Below the pieces are notes generated by a model. It was given only the letters and a program-made list of their open reading frames with translations. It ran no database searches and was not told the origin of the DNA. Position numbers and translations under genes: made by a program. This document shows, one piece after another, positions 34,876 to 43,103 of a stretch of 64,000 bases of DNA. Source of the stretch: Affinundibacterium amnicola (GTDB taxonomy: Bacteria > Pseudomonadota > Gammaproteobacteria > Burkholderiales > Burkholderiaceae_D); contig NZ_JACOFU010000003.1 of NCBI RefSeq assembly GCF_014284275.1, positions 310,001 to 374,000 on the forward strand. The letters are read 5' to 3'. Within the stretch, counting starts at the first letter, position 1. Each line of letters begins with the position of its first letter.

Positions 34876-36766
34876 GCCCACGCATAAACATCCTATCTAG
34901 GTCATTCAATCCCAGTTGCACCCAAGTTGGTCGTCCATGATTGCATTGATCGGCACGTTCAGTTTGTTCCATTTGGCGTAACAACGCGTTCATCTCAACA
35001 ATCGTCAAGCTGCGATTGGCGCGCACGGCGGTGTGGCAGGCGAGGGTGCCGAGTAATTCGTTGCGTCTATCGATTAGCACACGTGAGCCGCCAAATTCGC
35101 GAACTTCGCGTAAGACATCGCGCGCTAAAGATTGGGCGTCGGCGTTTTTCAATAAAGCAGGTACCGCACGCACGGCTAATGTAGTCGGTGAGATAGCCGC
35201 GATATCAAAGCCCAGTGATTTTAAAATATCTTGATTTTCTTCTGCGGTGCCGACTTCGATGCCATCGGCGTGGAAGGTCATGGGAATTAATAATGATTGC
35301 ACAGGCATGGCATTTTCGTCCAAAGCATTTTTGAGTTGCTCGTACAAAATGCGTTCGTGTGCTGCATGCATATCGACTAGAACTAAGCCCTTACTGTTTT
35401 GTGCTAGTACATAGATGCCATGTAATTGGGCGAGTGCGAAGCCGAGTGGATGATCGTCGTTTGGTAGATTGGATTCACCGGCTTGTGCTGTCTTGCCACC
35501 AAAAAATGCGCCGTAACTTTCTGCGGATTGAGCCACGCCTGCGCCCTGCGCACGTTGTTGCATGAAACTGTAATCGTAGCCAGCACTATTACCTGCATTG
35601 CCACCGTAGCTGCCACTTTGGTTTAGATCACTGTCTTTGATGCCAAAAGCCGGCGATGCAAATTGCGCTGAAAAGCTGGTTTGCTCGCCACTTATCCACG
35701 GCATGCGTCCATTATTGCTTGTCGCTTCGCCTAAGCCTGCTGTTGCTGGTGCTGGCACGGTTCCGAAAGCAGTCGCCGAGGTTTGTGCCAACGCACGATT
35801 GACCGCATGGAAGACAAATTGATGCACGGCACGGCTATCGCGGAAACGTACTTCGATCTTGGACGGATGCACATTGACATCGACCAGTGCGGGATCGAGG
35901 TCGAGCGCGATGACGTAGGACGGATAACGATCACCATGCAAGACATCTTGATAGGCGGCACGGACTGCATGCGTCAATAGTTTGTCGCGTACAAAGCGGC
36001 CATTCACATAAAAATATTGCGCGTCGGCGCGGCCTTTGGAAGCAGTTGGTAAGCCGATGAAACCATGCAAACGCAAAGGTCCTGCGCATTCGTCAACGGC
36101 TAAGCGCGCATTGGCAAAGCCATCGCCCAAAATCGTTGCACTACGTTTGTCGATCGCACTGACATTCCAGTGATCAACGGTTTTACCATTATGCGATAAA
36201 GAAAACGAAACATCAGGTCGTGCTAATGCGATACGACGCACGACCTCGGCGCAATGACCAAATTCCGTTTGTTCCGATTTTAAAAACTTACGGCGAGCTG
36301 GCGTGTTGTAATACAAATCTTGTACATCCACCGTAGTGCCTTGCGCACCAGATGCCGGCGTGATTTTGCCACTTTCAATTTGCCAAGCGTGCGGTGCTTC
36401 GGCAGTGCGGGTGGTCAAAGTCAAAATCGCGACCGAGGAAATTGACGCTAATGCTTCACCACGAAAACCTAGGGTCGCAACATTTTCTAATTCTTCTAAG
36501 GAACTGATTTTGGAAGTTGCATGGCGTTGCACCGCCAGTGGTAACTGATCGGCAGGGATGCCGCGCCCATTATCGATAATGGCGATGCGTTTAACACCGC
36601 CTTCTTCCAAGCGTACGGTGATACTCGTAGCACCGGCATCCAATGCATTTTCGAGTAATTCTTTTACTACGGCGGAGGGTCGTTCCACCACTTCGCCAGC
36701 AGCAATTTGAGAAATTAAATGATCAGGCAGCGCCTGAATGGGGCGGGGAGATAATGTTGTCGTCAT
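34871..36766 (-). CDS. mutL: DNA mismatch repair protein MutL
   Basis: MutL couples mismatch recognition by MutS to strand removal. The 631 residues have the GHKL ATPase motifs ELLENALDAGATSI, DNGRGIP and GFRGEALASISS, then FYVNGRFVRDK, a variable linker rich in Gly/Ser/Ala (about 345-440) and the dimerisation domain with LACHTAVRANRSL. The C-terminal CNHGRPTWVQLG is typical. There is no DQHA endonuclease motif of the usual kind: DMHAAHERILYEQL is present, but the metal-site EEL/ACR set is incomplete, so nuclease activity cannot be decided by eye. Confidence 0.95.
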   Translation of the reverse strand: MTTTLSPRPIQALPDHLISQIAAGEVVERPSAVVKELLENALDAGATSITVRLEEGGVKRIAIIDNGRGIPADQLPLAVQRHATSKISSLEELENVATLGFRGEALASISSVAILTLTTRTAEAPHAWQIESGKITPASGAQGTTVDVQDLYYNTPARRKFLKSEQTEFGHCAEVVRRIALARPDVSFSLSHNGKTVDHWNVSAIDKRSATILGDGFANARLAVDECAGPLRLHGFIGLPTASKGRADAQYFYVNGRFVRDKLLTHAVRAAYQDVLHGDRYPSYVIALDLDPALVDVNVHPSKIEVRFRDSRAVHQFVFHAVNRALAQTSATAFGTVPAPATAGLGEATSNNGRMPWISGEQTSFSAQFASPAFGIKDSDLNQSGSYGGNAGNSAGYDYSFMQQRAQGAGVAQSAESYGAFFGGKTAQAGESNLPNDDHPLGFALAQLHGIYVLAQNSKGLVLVDMHAAHERILYEQLKNALDENAMPVQSLLIPMTFHADGIEVGTAEENQDILKSLGFDIAAISPTTLAVRAVPALLKNADAQSLARDVLREVREFGGSRVLIDRRNELLGTLACHTAVRANRSLTIVEMNALLRQMEQTERADQCNHGRPTWVQLGLNDLDRMFMRGQ

Positions 36767-36772
36767 GCTGGC

Positions 36773-36778
36773 ATTATA
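36773..36778 (-). promoter_or_regulatory. -10 box very close to the mutL start
   Basis: On the minus strand a perfect TATAAT ends seven bases before the mutL ATG (36766). If it is used, transcription would begin at or near the start codon and the message would be leaderless. No good -35 box was seen, so this remains tentative. Confidence 0.35.
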
Positions 36779-36879
36779 ACTGTGTTCGCTTAGTGTATGA
36801 TGTCGCCGCGAGTCGATCTCTCGTGACTTTTTTATTCAATTTAATCAATAGAATTTGCCCTCACTGAAAGTTGAGCATT

Positions 36880-37530
36880 ATGGATTTTATGCAGTTTTTG
36901 GATATGGTGTTGCATGTCGATAAGATGGGGCAACTGATAGAACAATATGGCACCTTGATTTACGTGGTGCTGTTTGCGATCATATTTTGTGAAACCGCCT
37001 TCGTTGTTTTTCCGTTTCTGCCTGGTGATTCCCTGTTGTTTATCGCTGGAACTTTCTGCGCCGCTGGTGCCATGGATCCATGGTTTCTAATTGCGATTCT
37101 GTTATTTGCTTCGATCTCAGGTAACTCGATTAATTACTGGATAGGAAGCACGATTGGTCACAGGGTGATGGCGGGCAATTCACGTTGGATTGATAAAGGT
37201 GCGCTGGAAAAGACCCATGCTTTCTATGAAAAGCATGGCGGTAAAACCATCGTCTTAGCGCGTTTTACACCGATCGTGCGTACCTTTGCCCCATTTGTCG
37301 CGGGCTTTTCTGAAATGAGTCATCGTAATTTTCAGTTCTACAATGTGCTTGGCGCTATTCTTTGGATAGTCTCTTTGATTTTGGCTGGATATTATTTTGG
37401 CCATATTCCTCTGATTAAAAATAATCTTTCTATCATTGTGATGATCGGTGTTGGTGCAGCCATTGTGCCGATTATTTTGGGTTTGGCATGGAAGTTTGGT
37501 CGTAAGTTATTTGCTAAGAAAACTTCTTAA
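36880..37530 (+). CDS. DedA family membrane protein
   Basis: DedA proteins are inner membrane proteins of the VTT/SNARE-associated superfamily; members in several bacteria transport undecaprenyl phosphate or affect envelope stress. The product (216 residues from ATG 36880; the open frame begins with a TTG at 36871) shows CETAFVVFPFLPGDSLLF, GNSINYWIGSTIG, and ARFTPIVRTFAPFVAGFSEM, the conserved DedA core, with about five hydrophobic segments. It is divergent from mutL and 12 bases upstream of a Cys-cluster gene. Confidence 0.92.
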   Translation: MDFMQFLDMVLHVDKMGQLIEQYGTLIYVVLFAIIFCETAFVVFPFLPGDSLLFIAGTFCAAGAMDPWFLIAILLFASISGNSINYWIGSTIGHRVMAGNSRWIDKGALEKTHAFYEKHGGKTIVLARFTPIVRTFAPFVAGFSEMSHRNFQFYNVLGAILWIVSLILAGYYFGHIPLIKNNLSIIVMIGVGAAIVPIILGLAWKFGRKLFAKKTS

Positions 37531-37542
37531 TTTTTCTCGTCG

Positions 37543-37887
37543 ATGAAACCCTCTGGCGTTCAGCATGAAGTAATTTGGTTGCAGTCAGAGGCACCACTCA
37601 AACCGAAAGCGGGACAATGCTGTAATGGCTGTGGCGTTTGTTGTGCAGCCAGTCCTTGTCCCGTTTCTCGACTTTTTCTTTGGCAGTGGCGCGGCAGTTG
37701 TCGTGCTCTTGAATGGCATGCCCAAGCACGACAATATCGATGCGGTATGCTGCTGCGCCCTGCACATTACTTGTCTGTTCTGCCTGTTTTTTTAGAACCT
37801 ATATTACGATATTGGGTTCGTCGCTCGATTGCAGCGGATGTGGCATGCGATTCTACGGTAGAAGTTGATGCGGACATTTCTGCATAA
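37543..37887 (+). CDS. Small YkgJ-like Cys-cluster protein
   Basis: A 114-residue protein with a dense cysteine cluster CCNGCGVCCAASPCPVS (about residues 26-42), two more Cys (CRALEW, YRCGML) and a hydrophobic C-terminal part. The arrangement resembles the YkgJ/zinc- or iron-chelating family, in which CxxCxxxCC binds a metal or Fe-S cluster. It begins 12 bases after dedA and is probably cotranscribed. The ribosome site is weak. The role is unknown. Confidence 0.7.
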   Translation: MKPSGVQHEVIWLQSEAPLKPKAGQCCNGCGVCCAASPCPVSRLFLWQWRGSCRALEWHAQARQYRCGMLLRPAHYLSVLPVFLEPILRYWVRRSIAADVACDSTVEVDADISA

Positions 37888-37930
37888 GGCTCTAAATTCT
37901 TTGGACTTATAAGCTAAGCTTTTTAAAAGA

Positions 37931-37958
37931 TTGGAAAGTGCTAGGCGAGTTCTATAGA
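37931..37958 (+). promoter_or_regulatory. Putative promoter of metNI
   Basis: TTGGAA (37931-37936) and TATAGA (37953-37958) with a 16-base spacer. It lies after the Cys-cluster gene and 70 bases before metN. The leader contains a small hairpin GGCT-TTATCC-AGCC but no recognisable SAM riboswitch. Confidence 0.4.
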
Positions 37959-38027
37959 ATGTCTTGATTGTTGGTTCGGCTTTATCCAGCCTTGCTCAAT
38001 CGCGAACAACCAAAAGGGAATTCCTCC

Positions 38028-39104
38028 GTGATAGAAATCGTGCAGTTAGAAAAAGATTATTTGGTGCAGGGACGACAAGTCTCTGCGCTGCGTAATATCA
38101 ATTTGCACATCGCACAAGGCGAAGTGTTTGGCATCATTGGTCGCTCTGGCGCTGGCAAAAGTACCTTGCTGCGAGCATTGAATTTATTAGAACGCCCAAG
38201 TCGTGGCAAGGTGATTTTTGAGGGTGAAGACATCACCCAATTCGATACGACTCAGTTGCAGAATCTGCGTCAACGTATTGGTATGGTGTTCCAACATTTC
38301 AATTTATTGAGCGCGAAAACCGTTGCGCAAAATATTGAATTTCCACTTAAGTTGACCGGAAAATATACCGCTGAAGAGCGTGCAAAACGGGTCGCCGAAT
38401 TGATCGAATTGGTGTGCTTGCAAGAGCATGCGAATAAATATCCAGCCCAATTGTCTGGTGGTCAAAAGCAAAGAGTTGGCATCGCTCGTGCGTTAGCTAA
38501 CTATCCGCACTTATTGTTATGTGATGAAGCGACCTCGGCACTTGATCCCGAAACGACACAACAGATTTTGCGGCTGCTGCTCGACATTAATCAAAAGCTG
38601 GGATTGACGATCGTCTTGATTACGCACGAAATGCAAGTCATACGCAGTATTTGTGATCGCGTCGCAGTGATTGATAGTGGTGAAATTGTCGAAACTGGCA
38701 ATGTGGTCGAAGTGTTTTTGCATCCACGTCATGCGGTTACACAAAGTTTGGTCGCAGAAAATCAAGCCTTGGATTTGAGTTTGCTGCAAGAGTTAGCCCA
38801 GCGAGGCAATCTTGCAGAACATAGTTATCTATTGCGTTTAACCTATGTTGGTAACGCAACGCATGAACCCATACTGAGCCGCATCACTGCGCAGACCAGT
38901 GCAGAAATCACGATTTTGCAAGGTGTGATTGCCCGAATCAAAAATACACCTTACGGTCAGTTGATTGTCGAAGTATTGGGATCAGAATCTGAAATTGATA
39001 AAGTCTTAAAGCTATTAGGACAAGCAAATATTCGCGTTGATGTGTTGAATCACTTGGTTCAGAGTTCCATTAATCCCACCGCAGATCAAACGCAGGAGAA
39101 CTAA
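38028..39104 (+). CDS. metN: Methionine ABC transporter ATP-binding protein
   Basis: MetN drives uptake of methionine through MetI, with MetQ as binding protein. The product has Walker A GRSGAGKST, signature LSGGQKQRVGIARAL, Walker B LLLCDEATSALDP and switch His in LITHEM, then a C-terminal NIL regulatory domain (about 275-345) that senses internal methionine. I start at GTG 38028 (VIEIVQLEKDY), because this matches the usual MetN beginning and GGGA is nearby; the open frame continues upstream to a TTG at 37968. metI follows after one base. Confidence 0.93.
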   Translation: MIEIVQLEKDYLVQGRQVSALRNINLHIAQGEVFGIIGRSGAGKSTLLRALNLLERPSRGKVIFEGEDITQFDTTQLQNLRQRIGMVFQHFNLLSAKTVAQNIEFPLKLTGKYTAEERAKRVAELIELVCLQEHANKYPAQLSGGQKQRVGIARALANYPHLLLCDEATSALDPETTQQILRLLLDINQKLGLTIVLITHEMQVIRSICDRVAVIDSGEIVETGNVVEVFLHPRHAVTQSLVAENQALDLSLLQELAQRGNLAEHSYLLRLTYVGNATHEPILSRITAQTSAEITILQGVIARIKNTPYGQLIVEVLGSESEIDKVLKLLGQANIRVDVLNHLVQSSINPTADQTQEN

Positions 39105-39105
39105 G

Positions 39106-39765
39106 ATGGATTTTTCAGTGATTGATTGGGAAGATATTTTACAAGCGACGCTTGATACGCTAACGATGACAGGCGTTTCTTTGGTATTCACTATTTTGTT
39201 AGGCTTGCCTTTGGGTGTACTGTTATTTTTGACCGGTAAAAAACAATTGTTGGAACAACGCGGCGTTTATGCGCTTTTGTCGTTCGTGGTCAACATGCTT
39301 CGTTCTGTGCCTTTTATTATTTTGTTGATTGTCTTGATTCCCTTGACTTTGATTTTGGTCGGCACTTCTTTGGGCGTGGCAGGAACAATTCCACCTTTGG
39401 TGATCGGTACGACGCCATTCTTTGCACGCTTGGTCGAAAACGTCTTGCGTGAAGTCGATAAAGGCATCATCGAAGCTTGTCAGGCGATGGGTGCTAAAAC
39501 GCACCAAATCATTTTGCAAGCATTGCTGCCAGAAGCCTTGCCGGGATTATTGGCAGCGGCGACGGTGACGACGATTGCTCTCGTGTCTTATTCCGCGATG
39601 TCGGGCGTGATTGGTGGTGGCGGTTTGGGTGATCTGGCTTTGCGTTATGGTTATCAACGTTTTCAAACTGAAGTCATGATCGTGACGGTGGCGATCTTGG
39701 TGATCTTGGTTCAGTTGTTTCAATGGTGGGGCGATTTGTTAGTCGCTAAGTTTACGCGTAAGTAA
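39106..39765 (+). CDS. metI: Methionine ABC transporter permease
   Basis: A 219-residue inner membrane permease with about five spans. The segments MLRSVPFIILLIVLIPLT, the EAA-type coupling loop IEACQAMGAKTHQIILQALLPEALPG and VSYSAMSGVIGGGGLGDLA are diagnostic for MetI. It is directly downstream of metN with its own AGGAG. The usual next gene, metQ, is separated by about 230 bases that hold a palindromic element. Confidence 0.95.
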   Translation: MDFSVIDWEDILQATLDTLTMTGVSLVFTILLGLPLGVLLFLTGKKQLLEQRGVYALLSFVVNMLRSVPFIILLIVLIPLTLILVGTSLGVAGTIPPLVIGTTPFFARLVENVLREVDKGIIEACQAMGAKTHQIILQALLPEALPGLLAAATVTTIALVSYSAMSGVIGGGGLGDLALRYGYQRFQTEVMIVTVAILVILVQLFQWWGDLLVAKFTRK

Positions 39766-39802
39766 TCATCATTCACCACACAAGTTTGTGCATTACTAAA
39801 AG

Positions 39803-39929
39803 TTCCCTCCCTTTCAAGGGGAGGGCTAGGGTGGGGATGGGTTTTAGTTGGCAAGGCTGTGCATTTTGATAGAACCCAACCCATCCCCATCCCAGCCTTC
39901 CCCTACATAATTGATAGGGGGAAGGAGTG
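39803..39929. repeat. Inverted repeat element between metI and metQ
   Basis: Two arms of about 45 bases. The left has CTTTCAAGGGGAGGGC, TAGGGTGGGGATGGGTT; the right is its imperfect reverse complement, with AACCCATCCCCATCCCAGCC and CCTTCCCC. The folded RNA would be a long hairpin inside the metNIQ message. The form is that of dispersed intergenic elements found in many proteobacteria; no transposase is present. Confidence 0.7.
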
Positions 39930-39992
39930 AAAATCATTTCGTCGCACTAAGAAAATTGTCACAAAAAATTCATCACAATACAGAGAGTTGCT

Positions 39993-40799
39993 ATGTCCGT
40001 TTTATTCCAACAAAGTCGTCGTATTTTTACCCTTACTGGTTTGAGTTTGTTCTTGTGCACGAGTATGGCGCAAGCGCAAGACACTTTAACCATTGCAGCT
40101 AATCCTGTCCCACATGCAGAGATTTTGGAATTCGTTAAACCTCAGCTTGCTAAACAAGGTGTGACGCTGAAAATCAAGGTATTTACCGACTACATTCAGC
40201 CCGGCGTACAGGTCAATGAAAAGCGTTTGGATGGTAATTATTACTTGACGCAACCTTACTTGAACGAATTTAAGAAAAGCCATAAAAATGATCTGCAAGT
40301 GCCGCTGGTGAAAGTGCATGTAGAACCATTTGCTGGCTATTCTAGTAAGTATAAAAAACTCAGCGATTTGCCCATTGGCGCGACGATTGCGATTCCAAAT
40401 GATCCAGCCAATTCTGGGCGCGCTTTGATTTTATTAGCGAAGCAGGGACTGTTGAAATTAAAGGATATGAATAATATCTCCGCCACCAAAAAAGACATTA
40501 TCGAGAATCCTAAAAATTTGAAGTTCAAAGAGTTAGAAGCCGCCACTTTGCCGCGTATTTTGGGTCAAGTTGATCTGGCTTTGATTAACACTAATTATGC
40601 TATTGAGGCGAAATTGAATCCTTTAAAAGATTCCTTATTTATCGAAGATGCGAATTCGCCGTATGCAAACTTATTGGTCGCGCGTGAAGATAATAAGAAC
40701 AGCCCAGCATTTAAGAAATTGGCTGCGGCCTTGAATTCACCGGAAGTGAAGAAGTTTATTCAAGAGCGGTATAAAGGGGCTGTGGTGCCGGCGTTTTGA
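39993..40799 (+). CDS. metQ: Methionine-binding protein (NlpA/MetQ family)
   Basis: The periplasmic binding component of the methionine transporter, 268 residues. A signal peptide ends at MAQAQ|D; no lipobox cysteine is in the right place (LFLC is not a good match), so it may be soluble, unlike E. coli MetQ. Family motifs include ANPVPHAEIL, DYIQPGVQVNEKRLDGNYYL, IAIPNDPANSGRALILL and IEDANSPYANLLVAR. It is downstream of metNI but beyond a palindromic element. Confidence 0.92.
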   Translation: MSVLFQQSRRIFTLTGLSLFLCTSMAQAQDTLTIAANPVPHAEILEFVKPQLAKQGVTLKIKVFTDYIQPGVQVNEKRLDGNYYLTQPYLNEFKKSHKNDLQVPLVKVHVEPFAGYSSKYKKLSDLPIGATIAIPNDPANSGRALILLAKQGLLKLKDMNNISATKKDIIENPKNLKFKELEAATLPRILGQVDLALINTNYAIEAKLNPLKDSLFIEDANSPYANLLVAREDNKNSPAFKKLAAALNSPEVKKFIQERYKGAVVPAF

Positions 40800-40842
40800 T
40801 GGGAGTTTAGTTGCTAGACATTGGAAAAATTCTCCAATTGGT

Positions 40843-40929
40843 CGTCACTCCTGCGTAGGCAGAAGTCCAGCGTCTTTGAGTGTTCAACTAACGCCGCTGG
40901 ATTCTTGCTAAGAGCATGCAGGAATGACG
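40843..40929. repeat. Palindromic repeat element, copy A
   Basis: An 86-base unit starting CGTCACTCCTGCGTAGGCAG and ending GCATGCAGGAATGACGA, with inner CCAGCG and CGCTGG arms. About 300 bases further on the same unit recurs as copy B in the same orientation. The ends (GTCA-TCCTGC / GCAGGA-TGAC) are related to the dRS3-like core near base 500. Confidence 0.75.
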
Positions 40930-41000
40930 AAGTGAGCCTCAACTTTATTGTTCTCTTAGTTGCACACTTTCATTGAATTTCTTGTGGCAGTGCAGAATTC

Positions 41001-41080
41001 GTAGGGCGGGTGATACCCGCGCTGCTTATGGGCTGCTTATGTGCTCGATAGACTGGCGGCGCGGGTTTCACCCGCCCTAC
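41001..41080. repeat. 80-bp inverted repeat between the two palindromic copies
   Basis: Arms of 21 bases, GTAGGGCGGGTGATACCCGC plus G on the left and its reverse complement on the right, differing at one position. The loop includes an 11-base direct repeat (GCTGCTTATGG twice). It looks like a separate element nested between copies A and B. The 40800-41246 gap holds only these repeats and no gene. Confidence 0.75.
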
Positions 41081-41145
41081 ATGTTCCTTCGTTTTAAGTG
41101 CTTCGTTCATTTGCGAGGTGAAGAAAATTTCGGAATAGACTTGTT

Positions 41146-41231
41146 CGTCATTCCTGCGTGCCTTTAGCAGGAATCCAGTGTCTTCAATTGTTTAGCCAAC
41201 GCCGCTGGATCCCTGCCTACGCAGGAGTGAC
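41146..41231. repeat. Palindromic repeat element, copy B
   Basis: Begins CGTCATTCCTGCGTGCC and ends CTACGCAGGAGTGAC, sharing most of its 86 bases with copy A (AACGCCGCTGGAT in both). It stops 15 bases before the amiC stop codon. Confidence 0.75.
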
Positions 41232-41246
41232 AACAAACAGCAAGTA

Positions 41247-42560
41247 TCAAGCAATCTTCCCACGATTCAATGGCGGATTTTTGGCAAAGTATTTCTTAAT
41301 TCCTCTGACAATCGCTTCCGCTAATTCATCCTGATAGGCTTCATCGCTTAAGCGCGCTTCTTCTTCGGGATTGGAGATGAAGGCGGATTCAATCAAAATA
41401 CTAGGAATATCCGGTGCTTTTAAGACCGCAAATCCGGCCTGTTCTACAGCCGGTTTATGCAAGCGATTTACCCCTGAAATTTCCTTTAAAACCACCTTGC
41501 CCACTTTCATACTATCGTTGATTTGTGCTGTGGTGGAAAGATCGAGTAAGACACCAGCTAACTGCTTGTCTTGATCTTTAAGATTGATGCCGCCGATCAA
41601 ATCAGCGTCATTTTCTTTTTTTGCCAGCCAGCGAGCCGCGGTCGAGCTTGCACCTTTTTCCGATAAAACGAATACCGAAGAGCCGCGTGCTCTTGGCTCG
41701 ATAAACGCGTCGGCATGGATGGAGACAAACAAATCAGCTTGTACGCCACGCGCTTTCTTTACGCGGGTTTGCAGCGGCACAAAAAAATCGCCATCACGCG
41801 TCAACATCACGCGCATATTGTCTTCTTGTTCTAGCTTTTGTTTGAGACGTTTGGCAATGGCCAAGACCACGTCCTTTTCACGACTGCCAGCGCGACCGAT
41901 TGCGCCGGGATCTTCACCACCATGACCGGGGTCTAGAGCAATGGTAATCATGCGAATTTGCTGATTGCCGACCGGTTTGTCAGTTTTTTGTTCCGTCTTG
42001 CCGTCGACTTTATTTTCATTCTTACTACTTGTGCTATAGGCCTTGCCATTGCCAGACATGGCAGCCGTAAGCGCATCGTCTTTTTGCCATTCGCCTTTTT
42101 CAATTAAGGCAGTGATTGGGTCAACTGGATTGGCAGGATATAAATCAAACACCAAGCGATGTTGATAATCACCAATCGGTTTTAAGCTAAAAACTTGCGG
42201 ATTAATTTCTTCTTTTAAATCAAATACCAGACGCACGACGTTCGGGCGATTTTGTCCTACCCTCACTTGCTTGATGTAAGGGTCATTGGTTTGAATTTTA
42301 GCGACGAGGTCTTTTAAAGTGGAATTTAAAGTCAAACCTTCAATTTCTACCACCATGCGATTCGGATCTTTGACCAGAAAATGCGTGGCCTTAAGCTCCG
42401 CATCATTTTCTAAAGTAACGCGCGTATAGTCAGCCGCGGGCCAAACCCGCACCGCCAAAATTTGCATCGCGTTTGCTGCCGCAGGCGCGAGCACGGATAG
42501 AACCAGAGTAGCGCCTGCTTTGAGGAAGATACGGCGTGGAGCAGGAGGGCGGCTAGACAT
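41247..42560 (-). CDS. amiC: N-acetylmuramoyl-L-alanine amidase (AmiC type) with Tat signal
   Basis: AmiC splits septal peptidoglycan so that daughter cells separate. The 437-residue product begins with a twin-arginine signal (PRRIFLKAGATLVL), as E. coli AmiA and AmiC do. An AMIN domain (about 35-140) for septum targeting is followed by a low-complexity linker and the Amidase_3 zinc domain: IALDPGHGGEDPGAIG, the metal-binding Glu in GSREKDVV, SIHADAF, and the catalytic Glu in LIESAFISNPEE. The open frame starts at a TTG (42590), but the ATG at 42560 places the Tat motif correctly. tsaE is 13 bases upstream. Confidence 0.94.
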   Translation of the reverse strand: MSSRPPAPRRIFLKAGATLVLSVLAPAAANAMQILAVRVWPAADYTRVTLENDAELKATHFLVKDPNRMVVEIEGLTLNSTLKDLVAKIQTNDPYIKQVRVGQNRPNVVRLVFDLKEEINPQVFSLKPIGDYQHRLVFDLYPANPVDPITALIEKGEWQKDDALTAAMSGNGKAYSTSSKNENKVDGKTEQKTDKPVGNQQIRMITIALDPGHGGEDPGAIGRAGSREKDVVLAIAKRLKQKLEQEDNMRVMLTRDGDFFVPLQTRVKKARGVQADLFVSIHADAFIEPRARGSSVFVLSEKGASSTAARWLAKKENDADLIGGINLKDQDKQLAGVLLDLSTTAQINDSMKVGKVVLKEISGVNRLHKPAVEQAGFAVLKAPDIPSILIESAFISNPEEEARLSDEAYQDELAEAIVRGIKKYFAKNPPLNRGKIA

Positions 42561-42573
42561 AATCAATTCAAAC

Positions 42574-43059
42574 TTAAAGATTTGGTGCAAAGTGCAATTG
42601 GCTTAAACAGACCTTGCCTTTTTCTGACAAGGCGCGCAATTCTACCTCGCGCCCGACATCAATAATAGCAAAATGTATTTCTAAATCGGGTAAAGGTAAA
42701 ATGCCATCGGCTTTCTCAGGCCATTCGATGATGCAAATGGTTTGTTCATTCATTTCATCACGAAAGCCCGCTTCGATAAACTCATCAGGGCTACGCATGC
42801 GATAAAGGTCAAAGTGCATTAATTTGGTGACTTGTCCTTGCACTAGGATTTCATACGGTTCCGCAAGAGTATAGGTTGGACTTTTGACCGTGCCTTGATG
42901 ACCCGCAGCGTGTAAGATGGCGCGGGTTAGGGCGGTTTTACCTGCGCCCAAATCGCCATGTAAATTAATCACGATGCCCACCTGTAAGCAGTGCGCTAAA
43001 CTTTTGCCTAGGGCTTGTGTTGCCGCTTCATCCACCAAGCTTGTCTTATAATGTTGCAT
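42574..43059 (-). CDS. tsaE: tRNA threonylcarbamoyladenosine biosynthesis ATPase TsaE
   Basis: TsaE works with TsaB and TsaD to make t6A37 in tRNAs. The 161 residues include Walker A HGDLGAGKTALTR (about 34-46), the PTYTLAEPY switch and HFDLYRMRSPDEF, all typical. It forms a pair with amiC, and is divergent from queG with only 44 bases between the starts. tsaD is found in this window too, about 10 kb away. Confidence 0.94.
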   Translation of the reverse strand: MQHYKTSLVDEAATQALGKSLAHCLQVGIVINLHGDLGAGKTALTRAILHAAGHQGTVKSPTYTLAEPYEILVQGQVTKLMHFDLYRMRSPDEFIEAGFRDEMNEQTICIIEWPEKADGILPLPDLEIHFAIIDVGREVELRALSEKGKVCLSQLHFAPNL

Positions 43060-43103
43060 TCTGAATTCTTTGCTGCCTTAGAAGGCTCAAAACATACCAT
43101 AAC

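Noticed and set aside
37888-38027. SAM riboswitch before metN
   Set aside because: Only a 4-bp hairpin and a loose inverted repeat are present; the conserved SAM-binding cores were not found by eye.
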